Of a DNA stretch of 64,000 nucleotides, positions 40,861 to 49,176 are shown piece after piece. Positions within the stretch are counted from its first letter, which is position 1; each line of letters begins with the position of its first letter. Below the pieces are notes generated by a model, which saw only the letters and a program-made list of their open reading frames with translations, searched no databases and was not told where the DNA came from. The DNA is taken from NCBI RefSeq assembly GCF_026420865.1, contig NZ_JAPCWC010000018.1:1-64000 (forward strand), written 5' to 3'. Position numbers and translations under genes: made by a program. Origin of the DNA: Novosphingobium clariflavum (GTDB lineage: Bacteria; Pseudomonadota; Alphaproteobacteria; Sphingomonadales; Sphingomonadaceae).

Positions 40861-42969
40861 TCAGTTGCCCTTGGGCGGCGATCCTGCGGCCGGTCCCTGC
40901 TCGCCCAGCCGCTGGCCATTGATCTGCAGGCCCTTCTGGTCGAGTTTCAGTTCCAGCGGCACCCCGTTGATCTGGCCGTTGACCGTCGCCGCATTGTTCT
41001 CGACCTTGACGTCGCCCACGCTGACGTCCGGCGTCGCCCCGCTCGGCACGACATCCGGCAGCGCGGTGGGAATATCGCCGATGTCGGGCACGTCGAGCGG
41101 TTCGATCGGCCCGCTCGGGTTCGGGCTCGGCTTCGAGGAGGGCGCCGCCCCGCCGCCTTCACGCAGCGCCTGGCGCATGAAATCGCGCCAGATCTTCGCC
41201 GGGATCGAGCCGCCGGACACGCCCTTCAGCGGCGTGTTGTCGTCATTGCCGACCCAGACGCCGACGACATAGTCGCCCGCATAGCCGACGAAGAGCGCGT
41301 CGCGGTTCTCCTGGCTGGTGCCGGTCTTGCCGAAGTTCGCCGCGCGCAGCCGCGCCCCGCGCCCGGTCCCCTTGTTGACGACCGCGCGCAGCAGCGTCTC
41401 CATGTCCTCATGCTCGCTGCTCGAGAGCGAATGGCGGCCGTCCAGCAGCCAGTCGAACCAGCCCTCTTCCGGCACCGGGAAGGCGCGCGGCTCGACCGGG
41501 AAGCGGTTGGCGGCGACCCCGGCATAAGCGGCGGTCAGCTCCATCAGCGACATCGTCGAGGTGCCGAGAGCGAGGCTGGGATCGCCCTGCGGCATCGGCG
41601 AGGTGACGCCGAGCCGGTGCGCCATGTCGATCACCGCGGTATCGCCGACTTTCTGGAACAGGCGCACGGCGGCGACATTGCTGGAACGCGCGAAGGCGTC
41701 TTCCAGCGTGATCGTCTGCGAATAGGCGCCGCCGGCGTTCTGCGGGCGGTAGTACCCCGTCTCGATCGGCGTGTTCTCGATCGTGTCCTTGGGCTTCCAG
41801 CCCTTGTCGAGCGCGGCGAGATAGACGAACAGCTTGAAGGTCGAACCCGGCTGGCGGCGCGCCTGGGTCACCCGGTTGAACGGCGAGGCGGCATAGTCCC
41901 GCCCGCCGACCATGGCGACGACTTCGCCGTTGCGGCGCATCGCCACCAGCGCGACCTGGGCCGAGCCGATCCCCGAATTCTCGATCGCCCGGCGCGCGGC
42001 GGCCTGAAGCCGCGAATCGAGCGTGGTGCGATAGGTCTGCGGCGCATAGCTCGCCTCGTCGATCATGCGTGCCTGCGGCAGCGCCCAGTCGGCAAAATAG
42101 GTGCCGGTGGGCAGTTCGTTCTGCACTCGCACGTCAAGCCGGGGCGGGCGGATCGCCCGCGCCTGAGCAGGGGTCAGGAAGTTCGCCTCGACCATCGACT
42201 GGACGACCAGCTTCATGCGCTCGGCCGCGCCTTCGTAATTTGTCGTGGGGGCAAGACGCGAGGGCGCCTTCATCAGCCCGGCCAGCATCGCCGCCTGCGC
42301 GGGCGTCAGGTTTTCCGGCTTGCGGTGGAAATAGTGCAGCGCCGCGGCGCGCAGGCCGTAGCAATTGTCGCCAAAATAGGCGTTGGACAGATAACGTTCG
42401 AGGATCTCGTCCTTGGTCAGCCAGGCTTCCAGCCAGAACGCGATCAGCACCTCGCGCGCCTTGCGCGTCAGGCTGCGTTCCGAACTGAGGAAGGTGAACT
42501 TCGCCAGCTGCTGGGTGATCGTGCTGCCGCCCTGGGTGCTGCCGCCGGAAACGTTGCTCCACATCGCCCGGGCAATGCCGCGCGGATCGATGCCCCAGTG
42601 CGAATAGAAACGGCGATCCTCGATGGCGATGAAGGCCTGCGGCACATGGATCGGCAGCGTCTTGATCTCGACCGGTGCATCCACGATCGCCCCGTTGCGC
42701 GCGATCGGCGTGCCGTCCGCGGCCAGGAGGGTGATCTGCGGCGGCGAGATCGGCTGGAGCGATTTCGACAGCGGCGCGGTCACCGCCAGCCAGGCGATCA
42801 GCAGGAAGAAGGCCAGCAGCAGCGCGGCGGTCCCGCGCGTGATCCACCACAGACGCGTGCGGCGCTTTGGCTGCGGCGCCCGCGAATCGGGAGCGGCGCC
42901 GGAAACAGGCTGATCGGGCAGGCCTTCCGGGGCCGTGGCGGCGGAAGGCAGGGGCTGAAGGTTATCCAT
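40861..42969 (-). CDS. Class A penicillin-binding protein (PBP1-type)
   Basis: The 702-residue bifunctional enzyme has one membrane helix at about 43-65. Its GT51 transglycosylase domain has IAIEDRRFYSHWGID and GGSTITQQLAKFTF. The transpeptidase has the Ser-x-x-Lys in QPGSTFK, the SSN and the KTG in NFGKTGTSQ. It polymerises and cross-links peptidoglycan. The C-terminus from about 600 is a Pro/Asp/Val-rich tail followed by a short β-rich NGQINGVPLELKLDQKGLQ segment. The ATG at 42969 fits the basic cytoplasmic tail. Single gene. Confidence 0.92.
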   Translation of the reverse strand: MDNLQPLPSAATAPEGLPDQPVSGAAPDSRAPQPKRRTRLWWITRGTAALLLAFFLLIAWLAVTAPLSKSLQPISPPQITLLAADGTPIARNGAIVDAPVEIKTLPIHVPQAFIAIEDRRFYSHWGIDPRGIARAMWSNVSGGSTQGGSTITQQLAKFTFLSSERSLTRKAREVLIAFWLEAWLTKDEILERYLSNAYFGDNCYGLRAAALHYFHRKPENLTPAQAAMLAGLMKAPSRLAPTTNYEGAAERMKLVVQSMVEANFLTPAQARAIRPPRLDVRVQNELPTGTYFADWALPQARMIDEASYAPQTYRTTLDSRLQAAARRAIENSGIGSAQVALVAMRRNGEVVAMVGGRDYAASPFNRVTQARRQPGSTFKLFVYLAALDKGWKPKDTIENTPIETGYYRPQNAGGAYSQTITLEDAFARSSNVAAVRLFQKVGDTAVIDMAHRLGVTSPMPQGDPSLALGTSTMSLMELTAAYAGVAANRFPVEPRAFPVPEEGWFDWLLDGRHSLSSSEHEDMETLLRAVVNKGTGRGARLRAANFGKTGTSQENRDALFVGYAGDYVVGVWVGNDDNTPLKGVSGGSIPAKIWRDFMRQALREGGGAAPSSKPSPNPSGPIEPLDVPDIGDIPTALPDVVPSGATPDVSVGDVKVENNAATVNGQINGVPLELKLDQKGLQINGQRLGEQGPAAGSPPKGN

Positions 42970-43119
42970 CGTCTGGCCCCGCTATACTTCGGCGCGCCCG
43001 CGCCGAAAAGCACCGACCGCACCAACGACCGTCCTGCCCCGTCGAGCGCCTTGCAAGCGCACGCCTCTGCCCAGCGCCGCGGCCCTCTGCGGCACCCCAT
43101 CGGCGGCACTCCATCGGCT

Positions 43120-43155
43120 GCAATGCCCCTCCCGGCGGCAATGCCCCTCCCGGCG
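43120..43155. repeat. Perfect 18-bp tandem duplication
   Basis: GCAATGCCCCTCCCGGCG occurs twice head-to-tail (43120-43137, 43138-43155) in the 291-base space between the penicillin-binding protein gene and tRNA-Val. That space otherwise shows only GC-rich spacer and presumably the two promoters. Confidence 0.8.
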
Positions 43156-43260
43156 AAATGGCGGATTTTCACGCTGTTTGCCCATCATCGGCCGACATCC
43201 GGCGGATCCCCGGTTGACGCCTGCCAAAAATCCCGTATTGGCGCTGCTTCCGGCACGCCG

Positions 43261-43336
43261 GGGCGGTTAGCTCAGTTGGTAGAGCATCTCGTTTACACCG
43301 AGAGGGTCAGCGGTTCGAGCCCGTTACCGCCCACCA
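43261..43336 (+). tRNA. tRNA-Val (anticodon TAC)
   Basis: A 76-base cloverleaf: acceptor GGGCGGT pairs with ACCGCCC, D-arm GCTC...GAGC, anticodon stem CTCG/CGAG with loop TTTACAC (anticodon TAC, reading GUA), and T-arm with GGTTCGAGCC. The 3' ACCA is encoded. It is the attachment target of the neighbouring prophage, whose integrase ends 29 bases downstream. Confidence 0.95.
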
Positions 43337-43345
43337 TTTTAAACT
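43305..43345. other. Probable prophage attachment site (attL)
   Basis: The integrase gene ends 29 bases beyond the 3' end of tRNA-Val and prophage genes follow without a break, the usual sign that integration used the tRNA 3' half as core. The exact core cannot be read because the other junction (attR), which should repeat the tRNA 3' end, lies beyond position 64000. Confidence 0.5.
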
Positions 43346-43364
43346 CACGGCTTTCCGGGGTTTT

Positions 43365-44564
43365 TTAGGATCCGTTCCTCACGATAGATTTGTTGTTATC
43401 AACCGTGATGGACACGGTGTGGACACGCCGCCACTTGGTGGCCTCGCGGTCTACCTGCTCCCACAGTTTGGTCAGCGCCCGAATCGCGGCCTTCATTTTC
43501 GTCGGATCGACGTGGGCATAGATCTCCGAGGTCGTCTCCAGAGTGTCGTCCTCGTCCTTGTGTCCGAGCAGCGCGCTGATCTGTTCGCCAGGCACCGCGC
43601 TGTTACGAAGGTGCGATGACACGGTGTGGCGGATGGTCTTGGGAATGACCTTCTGAGGGAGCCCTAGAAGCCGGCGCATCGTCCGCCACCAGATCTTGCG
43701 CGACTTCACCGGCTTGCCGTCCGGCCATGCCTTGAACAGAACCTTGAGCGGCTCGATCACCGGCACCACGGGATTGCGCTTGTTCGTCTCCGGCCATCCG
43801 GCTGGGTGCATATTCGCCACCTGCCCGTGCCACTGCTTGTCCGGCTCAAATGCCAGGCCCGCGTCCGGACGGACGGCCGTGCCGATCAGCAGCCATATCC
43901 AAGCCTGCACGTCGGGCTCGTGGTCCGCATAGGCAACGATTGCCCCAAGCTGCGCCGGGGTGAGCACCAGCTTGCGCGGCTTGGACCGAAGCGTCTTATC
44001 GACGCTGGGGATACGCGGCGCCTTGTCGATACGCTTTTCTTCCTCGGCATGGCGCAGCGCGGCGCGCAGGTCATCAATGTTCCGCTGCACCGCCTCGCCA
44101 GACACGCCGTTATGCTTGTGGTTGTAGGCCCGGCCGTCCCACTCGACTGCCCACGAATGCGGACCCATCCGCCACCGGCGAAACCGGGCAACCGAGCTCT
44201 TGGTGATGTCCGCGACCTTGGCCCCGGTGGTAAGTTCGTCCTGCATCAGGAAACCGATCCAAGCGCGGAACGACGATTCCACCGTATCGATCCGGTGCAC
44301 GTCAGGCCCATGCTCGCGGAGATAGTGAAACAGGTGGGGCACAAGCTCGGCCTCTTCGTTGTCCTGGCGCTTCTTCGACCTCAACCGCGCATCGAAGGCG
44401 CGCAACTCCTCTTTGGCCGCCTCGAGATCCCGGCACTTAGTAGACCGATAGACAAGGGCTCCCTTTTCTCGTCCGGTAATCTGCCAGATGTCTGGCGATC
44501 GACCGTCGCGGCGCTTGTCGAGCCAATAGTCTCCGACGATGAAGGGGCTGGTTTCACGTGACAT
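43365..44564 (-). CDS. Prophage tyrosine integrase
   Basis: The 399-residue recombinase has the catalytic set Arg232 (GTAVRPDAGL), His313 and Arg320 (RHTVSSHLR), His335 (LLGHK) and the nucleophile Tyr349 (EIYAHVD). An N-terminal arm-binding and core-binding region precedes it. It catalyses site-specific integration and, with an excisionase, excision. The start ATG at 44564 (MSRETSPFIV) is the first in the conserved frame. It ends beside tRNA-Val, the inferred attachment site. Confidence 0.93.
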   Translation of the reverse strand: MSRETSPFIVGDYWLDKRRDGRSPDIWQITGREKGALVYRSTKCRDLEAAKEELRAFDARLRSKKRQDNEEAELVPHLFHYLREHGPDVHRIDTVESSFRAWIGFLMQDELTTGAKVADITKSSVARFRRWRMGPHSWAVEWDGRAYNHKHNGVSGEAVQRNIDDLRAALRHAEEEKRIDKAPRIPSVDKTLRSKPRKLVLTPAQLGAIVAYADHEPDVQAWIWLLIGTAVRPDAGLAFEPDKQWHGQVANMHPAGWPETNKRNPVVPVIEPLKVLFKAWPDGKPVKSRKIWWRTMRRLLGLPQKVIPKTIRHTVSSHLRNSAVPGEQISALLGHKDEDDTLETTSEIYAHVDPTKMKAAIRALTKLWEQVDREATKWRRVHTVSITVDNNKSIVRNGS

Positions 44565-44704
44565 AATTCGTTCGTTTCGATCTTGGTTACGAGGTCGAGC
44601 GCACCATAGCCGGCGAGCTCCTGAAGCTGGGCGAGAGTGAAGTTGGCGCCGGTCCCGTTGCGCAGGGCGCGGCGGAACTTGTCGGCTATGGCGTGAGCGG
44701 ACAT
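44381..44704 (-). CDS. Small prophage protein overlapping integrase
   Basis: The 107-residue frame has a protein-like N-terminal half, MSAHAIADKFRRALRNGTGA then FTLAQLQELAGYGALDL, which ends near the integrase start. The rest lies in another frame over the integrase N-terminus and looks like read-through. GGAGG-like bases (CATGGAGGAAACTGCC) precede the ATG. It overlaps the upstream gene by 19 bases. The role is unknown; position suggests a directionality or regulatory factor, as an inference only. Confidence 0.45.
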   Translation of the reverse strand: MSAHAIADKFRRALRNGTGANFTLAQLQELAGYGALDLVTKIETNELCHVKPAPSSSETIGSTSAATVDRQTSGRLPDEKREPLSIGLLSAGISRRPKRSCAPSMRG

Positions 44705-44916
44705 GGCAGTTTCCTCCATGCGAGGTGGCGGAGCATATCGAGGGCCAGCGCATCGACCTCGCGGAAGTCGTCGCAGCCTGCGTCCCAATCCCCGATGCCG
44801 AGGGCGCGCAGCAGCACCTTGACGGTGTGCCGGGATACACGGATGTGCATGTCTCCCTGTTCGGAGATGCGGCGTCCCAGCGCCATTATGACGCGGTCGG
44901 TTCGGTCGATCGCCAT
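44686..44916 (-). CDS. Small prophage protein
   Basis: This 76-residue protein begins MAIDRTDRVIMALGRRISEQ and has a helix-turn-helix-like middle (MHIRVSRHTVKVLLRALGI). It may bind DNA. Its ATG shares a base with the stop of the preceding gene (TGATG), so it belongs to the leftward prophage operon. No family is recognised. Confidence 0.6.
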   Translation of the reverse strand: MAIDRTDRVIMALGRRISEQGDMHIRVSRHTVKVLLRALGIGDWDAGCDDFREVDALALDMLRHLAWRKLPCPLTP

Positions 44917-45146
44917 CAGAACGGAATCCCGTCAGAGTCGCCGGTTTCGAACAGCTCGATATCCACCGGATGGCGGGCGCACGCGACCAGCCGCGTCTCC
45001 ATGACGAAGAATTCCATCTGCGGGTTCGATCCAGCCAAGCGTGCCGCTTCGCGCTCCGCATCATGCAAGTAGGCATGACGATACTTCGGAGGGCTCGGGC
45101 TGCTGGGGCACCAGACGATGTAGAATGAGGTCTTCTTGTCGGTCAT
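44916..45146 (-). CDS. Small prophage protein
   Basis: The 76-residue protein MTDKKTSFYIVWCPSSPSPP is followed by a helix (HAYLHDAEREAARLAGSNP) and a β-strand (MEFFVMETRLVA). It resembles small phage proteins that read as 'input value, then entity name' α/β units, but no function is known. Coupled to both neighbours by start-stop overlaps of 1 and 4 bases. Confidence 0.6.
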   Translation of the reverse strand: MTDKKTSFYIVWCPSSPSPPKYRHAYLHDAEREAARLAGSNPQMEFFVMETRLVACARHPVDIELFETGDSDGIPF

Positions 45147-45463
45147 GCCGCCTTCCTTTGCTTGCGGGCGCTGTGGATTATCGCAAGGACATGATCGGGA
45201 AGCTCCTCCTCCGGCATGTCTTCGAAGAGCTGGCCGAGACATGGAGGACAGTCACCGCGATCAAGCTGTGCGTCGTTCCAGTCGCGACACTGCACGCATT
45301 CGATGCAGGTCCGCAGGCGATCCCAGCGATGGTCCCAAACGCCTTCGGTGATCTCGTGCCGATCGCCCGGCTGGATGATCTCTCGGCATTCGCAGCACTG
45401 ATGGGGTTTACGTGCTGTCTTCCATGATCGGAGGAACAGGGACGGCACTTCACAATAGCACAT
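45143..45463 (-). CDS. Cysteine-rich zinc-ribbon-like prophage protein
   Basis: The 106-residue protein has CYCEVPS at the start, then KPHQCCECREIIQPGD, CIECVQCRDW and CPPCLGQ, giving several CxxC pairs that look like metal-binding knuckles. The block around C-x-E-C-R-E-I-I-x-P-G-D recalls zinc ribbons in small phage proteins. It may bind nucleic acid. The ATG at 45463 (MCYCEVPSLF) overlaps the next gene upstream by 14 bases. Confidence 0.6.
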   Translation of the reverse strand: MCYCEVPSLFLRSWKTARKPHQCCECREIIQPGDRHEITEGVWDHRWDRLRTCIECVQCRDWNDAQLDRGDCPPCLGQLFEDMPEEELPDHVLAIIHSARKQRKAA

Positions 45464-45944
45464 CGCCGTCCTCCTGATCGGGTTCGTCATCCCACGGGAT
45501 GCCGGCGGCGAACGCTTCCGAGGCCTGATCGAGTTCGCGGATTGCCTCCGCCCCCTGATCCTCGAAGGCGACAATGCGGCTGGCGACCACCAGGCGCGTG
45601 AAGGCCTCACGGTCAACGCGTGCCTTCGGCCCTGCGAGAATCACGGCGCGTGCGATCTTCCGCATCATCTCGCGGCAGTCGGCCGGGTGATGCTCCTCAT
45701 TGAGTCCGCCAATGCAGGTCGAGCTGTCGCATGCCTCTTCCTCGGTCTCGTGCCCGCAGACCTCGTCGAAATCGAAGCCAAGAGCCCGGGCGGCGGCCCG
45801 TGCGGCGACTTCCACCTCGTCGGCTGGCAGGATGCCGTCCGGCTGGGTGCGGTAGGCGTAAGCGTTCGCCTCGTCGAAGCGCTGGCGCGACCACTTGCGG
45901 ATATGCTTCCCGCAATCGCTGAACTGGATGTAGAGCCCCGTCAC
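45450..45944 (-). CDS. Hypothetical prophage protein
   Basis: The 164-residue acidic protein starts MTGLYIQFSDCGKHIRKWSR. It has a central cysteine/histidine patch (VCGHETEEEACDSSTCIGG, EEHHPADC) that could bind a metal, and an acidic end EPDQEDGDVLL. It overlaps the methyltransferase stop by 4 bases. The function is unknown. Confidence 0.6.
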   Translation of the reverse strand: MTGLYIQFSDCGKHIRKWSRQRFDEANAYAYRTQPDGILPADEVEVAARAAARALGFDFDEVCGHETEEEACDSSTCIGGLNEEHHPADCREMMRKIARAVILAGPKARVDREAFTRLVVASRIVAFEDQGAEAIRELDQASEAFAAGIPWDDEPDQEDGDVLL

Positions 45945-47068
45945 GCCGCATCCTCCAGCCCAAGCAGGCTGAAGAGCGTCGGCACGGCCGCCAGCTTCTC
46001 TGCCTCCTGCAGATAGCGCACGCTGTGCGCGAAGTAGTCGGGGTTGAGTTCGCTGCCGGCGCCGCGCCGCTTCTTCAGAATCGCGCGCATAGGGACGGTG
46101 CCGAGGCCGCAGAAGGGATCGTAGACGAGATCTCCCGCCATGCTGAACCGGTCGATCAGGCGGTCGACGATGTCGAACTGGAGCGGGCAGACGTGCTTCT
46201 CGCGGCCCTTTGCCACCTGCTCGGCGTTGAGCGTGCGCATGCGCACCACATCATCCCACGTGCCGGGATCATGCGCACCGGGGGCGAGGCTCATGAAGGT
46301 TCGCGGCAGATGGCCGCGAGCGTCGTTGGCTTCGCGCGCCTCGATCTTCTCGCCAATGGCAACGTGCGTGGCGAAATCGTAGATCATGCCGCGCGTGCCC
46401 TCCATGAAGGCCTTCACTAGCGGCCCGACCTCCATGTCGCCGAAATGCTCCGCCGCTTCGCGCATCTCGGCTGGCATGGCGAGGCGCTCGCCGCTCGACC
46501 GCCAGAAGGCGTGCGCGTCGATCTGCCACTTCGCCAGGCTGTATCCCTCTTCCTCACGGGCGACCTCTCCGAAGGCTCCCATTGCAGCCTCCTCGAATTC
46601 TGGATGGTCGATGTCGAAGCGGCGTCCGTCGACCAAGACGACGGCGGTCTTCGCCGCCTTGCGCACCGGTGTGTCGGCATAGCCGCGGCTGCGGTCGCTC
46701 TGCGGCTTGCGCATGATCAGCACGTATTCCGGCGAGCCGACGCCCATCTTCGTGCCGTCCTTGAGCATCTCGCTGTAGGAAAGCCGGTAGGTCTGGTTGT
46801 TCTCCCGCACGACGTCGGTGTTGACATGGATCATGCCCATGTACTGGAAGCCGTGGCGCATATAGTGATCGATGCACTTGGCGTGGAACGGGTTGACCGT
46901 GGGAACGCCCTCCCCCGTCACGCTGCCGAACATGATCCGGTCCTTGACGTGAATGCAGGCGATCCGGCCGGGCGCAAGAGCGCGCAGCAGTTCCGGGGTG
47001 AGGTAGTCCATCTGCGCGAAGAAGTGCGCATCGTCATCGGTATGGCCGAAGTCGTTGTAGCTGGCCAT
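45941..47068 (-). pseudogene. 5'-truncated phage DNA methyltransferase
   Basis: The 375-residue frame has the SAM-binding FxGxG motif DPFCGLGT near the C-terminus, preceded by CPLQFDIVDRLIDRFS, as in N4/N6 β-class DNA methyltransferases. The first residues, SYNDFGHTDDDAHFFAQMDYL, are from the middle of such enzymes. The catalytic (S/D)-x-P-(F/Y) motif IV that normally lies just before this block is missing. The ATG at 47068 coincides exactly with the point where the upstream sliding-clamp gene loses homology, so this is the right side of a deletion rather than a natural start. Activity is not expected. Confidence 0.7.
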
Positions 47069-47619
47069 GCGATCTCGCTGGTGAGGCTGGCGATCGTGTG
47101 GCCGTTCGTCGTCGTGAAACGTATCTTGCCGTCTTCCGGGTCGATGAAGATGCCGCAGAGGTAGTAGCGCGTCTGCTCGGTGCTGGCCGACCAGGCGGTG
47201 CGCGCGATGATGCTTGCCAGCAGCTTGCCCGGAACCTCGATGGTCGGGCGATTGCTCTCGAAAGGCAGCGCCGGGAAATCGTCCGGCGGCAGAACGGGCA
47301 GCACCCACCGACTGCGCCCCGCCTTGGCGATCAGGCGGTCATCCTTGAGTTCCAGATTGATCTGCGCGCCATCATCCGTTGCGCCGGAGAGGTCGGCCAA
47401 CTTGCGCGCGTCGACCGTGGTGAACAGGTTGCCGCCAGATGCCAGGGCCACATGCTGTCGGTACTCGACGTCAATGTTGCTGGTGACGATTTCAAGTCGG
47501 TCGCCGGCTGCCTGCAAGCGGGCGTTGGAGAGGATCGGGATAGTATTGGCGCTCTTGATGATCGTCGCGGCCGACTTCATGGCCTGCGAGAGAACGCTGC
47601 GCTCGATGGTAATGCCCAT
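46918..47619 (-). pseudogene. 3'-truncated phage DnaN-like sliding clamp
   Basis: The first 184 residues are clearly a DNA polymerase III β clamp: LSQAMKSAATIIKSANTIPIL, NLFTTVDARKLADL, then domain II with FTTTNGHTIASLTSEIA. A full clamp has about 370 residues in three domains; here domain II breaks off at residue 184 (47068) and the frame then runs out of phase over the methyltransferase (WPATTTSAIP...). It would not form a ring. GGCATT-type weak start context; ATG at 47619. Confidence 0.7.
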
Positions 47620-47639
47620 GTTCGGGGTGCCTCGTTGGA

Positions 47640-47939
47640 TCAGTAAGGGAGGTCGGCGTCGGTGATCGTCTCGCGCCCGGCGATCTGCTCACGCGCCTTG
47701 CGGAGCGTGGTTTCGACCAGGGCGGCGAGCGTGTCGGGCGCCGGAACCTTGTTGAGGCCGGTGGCGCCGGGCCAGATTCGGGCGAGGTAGGCGGCGACCG
47801 CCTCCTGCTCGGCTGGCGTAAGGTGGAGGTTACCCGCGGCAGCACCGGTTGCCGCGGGCGGGGAGGAGAGTTCCGGAACGGCGGGGGGCGCGCTGCTCCG
47901 GCCGGTGCTTTGGGATGGGGTGGTGGCGGAGGCAGGCAT
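47640..47939 (-). CDS. Hypothetical prophage protein
   Basis: The 99-residue protein has a low-complexity Ala/Ser/Pro N-terminus (about 1-35) and a helical C-terminus, LTPAEQEAVAAYLARIWPG and LAALVETTLRKAREQ. Its ATG shares a base with the stop of the 35-residue membrane peptide upstream. The function is unknown. Confidence 0.6.
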   Translation of the reverse strand: MPASATTPSQSTGRSSAPPAVPELSSPPAATGAAAGNLHLTPAEQEAVAAYLARIWPGATGLNKVPAPDTLAALVETTLRKAREQIAGRETITDADLPY

Positions 47940-48046
47940 CACAGGCCGCCCCAGATGGAAGCCGGACCGATGGCGGCGACGGCGCACAGCGCGGCGGCCA
48001 GCAGCATGATCAGCGTGAATTCGCGGAGGGGCGAGCGGGCGGCCAT
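47939..48046 (-). CDS. 35-residue membrane peptide
   Basis: MAARSPLREFTLIMLLAAAL opens a single helix that ends in a short WGGL tail. It is coupled on both sides by one-base overlaps (TAATG upstream, TGATG downstream), which is the main evidence that it is translated. Such tiny phage membrane peptides may be involved in superinfection or lysis control; unproven. Confidence 0.5.
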   Translation of the reverse strand: MAARSPLREFTLIMLLAAALCAVAAIGPASIWGGL

Positions 48047-48288
48047 TACTCAGCCGCCTCGCTCGCCGTGCGACCCGCCGGGCGGGGAAACAGGAGAAGG
48101 GCAATCGCCCCGAAGGCGATCATGGAAAGTGCCAGGCCGCCGAGGATCATCAGGACGGCATCGAACGTGCTCGACAACACGAAGTCGCGCCCGGCTGGGT
48201 GCGTGCCCATATAGCTGAGCGAATAGCGGTCAAGGCCGATCAGCGCGGCCGCGCCCAGGGCGAGGACGATGGCGACGGCGCGTTTCAT
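48046..48288 (-). CDS. Two-helix prophage membrane protein
   Basis: The 80-residue protein has helices at about 4-20 (AVAIVLALGAAALIGLD) and about 41-66 (FDAVLMILGGLALSMIAFG), with an Arg/Ser-rich tail. Short two-helix proteins in phage operons are sometimes holins or superinfection factors, but this one is in the early leftward operon, not by a lysin. Start overlaps the upstream gene by 4 bases. Confidence 0.55.
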   Translation of the reverse strand: MKRAVAIVLALGAAALIGLDRYSLSYMGTHPAGRDFVLSSTFDAVLMILGGLALSMIAFGAIALLLFPRPAGRTASEAAE

Positions 48289-48620
48289 GCCGCCACCTGC
48301 CGGAAGGCTTCGGCCTTCTGCTCGAGCGCGCTCAGCATCCGCCGAACGTCGCTGATCTGCATCGCGATCAGGTCAACCTTGTCCGAGACGTGGAACGCCT
48401 CGTTACGGATGCCATCGTGATAGGCGCTCGCCTTCGAGAACGGGAACAGGCCCGCCTCGGAGATGTCCTTCGTGTAGCCGCTGCAGCCACCCGCCGACCC
48501 CCGGCGGTGCCACATCTTCCAGCGGAGCGACCAGATCAGCCAGCAGGCCTGGCCCTCGGGCGTCGGCACCAGCTTGCGCAGGAAGCGGCCGTTGCGGCTG
48601 CGGAGCGGGCGCGCCTTCAC
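48285..48620 (-). CDS. Hypothetical prophage protein
   Basis: The 111-residue protein starts MKARPLRSRNGRFLRKL (basic), has WSLRWKMWHRRGSAGGCSG, and ends in a helical segment with heptad-like spacing (DLIAMQISDVRRMLSALEQK). Unknown function. It is coupled to both neighbours by 4-base overlaps. Confidence 0.6.
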   Translation of the reverse strand: MKARPLRSRNGRFLRKLVPTPEGQACWLIWSLRWKMWHRRGSAGGCSGYTKDISEAGLFPFSKASAYHDGIRNEAFHVSDKVDLIAMQISDVRRMLSALEQKAEAFRQVAA

Positions 48621-48859
48621 TGCGCGGCACCGGAGCGGTCAAAGCCCCAGTCTTCCAGCAGCAGTTCGGCGCGGATGCGCGCGTCTTCCACGGGCCAGCC
48701 GTGGCGGATGCCTTCGCTGTCCAGCGCGGCGAGCAGGTCGCTGATGGCAGCGGCCGCCACCGAGCGATCGTCGCGCGGCGTGCGCTCGGTAAACACGATG
48801 GTCTCCGAGCCAGCGCCCGTGCCCCGCGTTACGGTGATGTTGGATGCGCAGTCCATCAT
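48617..48859 (-). CDS. Hypothetical prophage protein
   Basis: The 80-residue protein starts MMDCASNITVTRGTGAGSET and has an acidic helical C-terminus (SVAAAAISDLLAALDSEGIR). The ATG at 48859 overlaps the stop of the 40-residue gene upstream; a second ATG at 48856 is also possible. Function unknown. Confidence 0.55.
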   Translation of the reverse strand: MMDCASNITVTRGTGAGSETIVFTERTPRDDRSVAAAAISDLLAALDSEGIRHGWPVEDARIRAELLLEDWGFDRSGAAQ

Positions 48860-48978
48860 GCCGGCGCCTTCGTCGCGGCATTGCGCATGTGCGGGTAGAT
48901 GGCGCTGAACGCTGCCCAACTAAGGGCTACACGGCGCCAGCCGGTAACGGTGATACGGAAATAGTCGGGGTCGCCCAT
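48856..48978 (-). CDS. 40-residue first gene of the leftward operon
   Basis: MGDPDYFRITVTGWRRVALS followed by a helical, weakly basic tail. The ATG at 48978 has GGAG 7 bases upstream. It is the first gene after the left operators, so it should be transcribed from the repressor-controlled leftward promoter. Function unknown. Confidence 0.5.
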   Translation of the reverse strand: MGDPDYFRITVTGWRRVALSWAAFSAIYPHMRNAATKAPA

Positions 48979-49038
48979 GACGGTCTCCAACAAGGCTCCC
49001 GGCGGGTCTGCGCTTTCGGCTCACCGCTCGGCTGTTGG

Positions 49039-49044
49039 ATTATG
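49039..49044 (-). promoter_or_regulatory. Possible minus-10 of the leftward early promoter
   Basis: On the minus strand CATAAT (5 of 6 matches to TATAAT) lies 2 bases downstream of the first left operator, so a repressor bound there would cover the polymerase site. No good minus-35 is visible at 16-18 bases, so an activator or extended contacts may be needed. Confidence 0.4.
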
Positions 49045-49046
49045 AA

Positions 49047-49066
49047 AAGCATATCCGAATATGCTT
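49047..49066. promoter_or_regulatory. Left operator OL1 of the prophage repressor
   Basis: AAGCATAT-CCGA-ATATGCTT, a perfect 8-bp inverted repeat with a 4-base centre. The same half-site occurs at 49077, 49867 and 49899, on both sides of the repressor gene, which identifies the set as repressor/Cro operators. Confidence 0.8.
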
Positions 49067-49076
49067 CGCAAGGGAA

Positions 49077-49096
49077 AAGCACATTAGAATATGCTT
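49077..49096. promoter_or_regulatory. Left operator OL2 of the prophage repressor
   Basis: AAGCACAT-TAGA-ATATGCTT, one mismatch from a perfect repeat, 10 bases from OL1, so the two centres are 30 bp (about three helical turns) apart and could bind repressor cooperatively. Confidence 0.75.
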
Positions 49097-49100
49097 TTCT

Positions 49101-49123
49101 AAAAAGGCCGCGTTGATTCGGCC
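49101..49123 (-). terminator. Intrinsic terminator of the repressor gene
   Basis: On the minus strand GGCCG-AATCAACG-CGGCC is followed by TTTTT (complement of 49101-49105). It separates the repressor transcript from the leftward early operon, ending just before OL2. Confidence 0.75.
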
Positions 49124-49176
49124 AGTGACCCTCAATGAGTTCTGGAGAACGGATGCGTAGCGCTTGAGGCTTGGCG

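Noticed and set aside
38650..43368. A 1,572-codon open frame on the plus strand across the chemoreceptor and penicillin-binding protein genes
   Set aside because: It is antisense to two genes with intact catalytic and signalling motifs, is rich in Arg, His, Gly and Asp, and has no recognisable domain. GC-rich codon use suppresses stops on the opposite strand.
44381..44564. C-terminal half of the 107-residue frame over the integrase
   Set aside because: In this overlap the integrase frame carries the conserved sequence; the other frame looks like read-through, so only its N-terminal half is regarded as meaningful.
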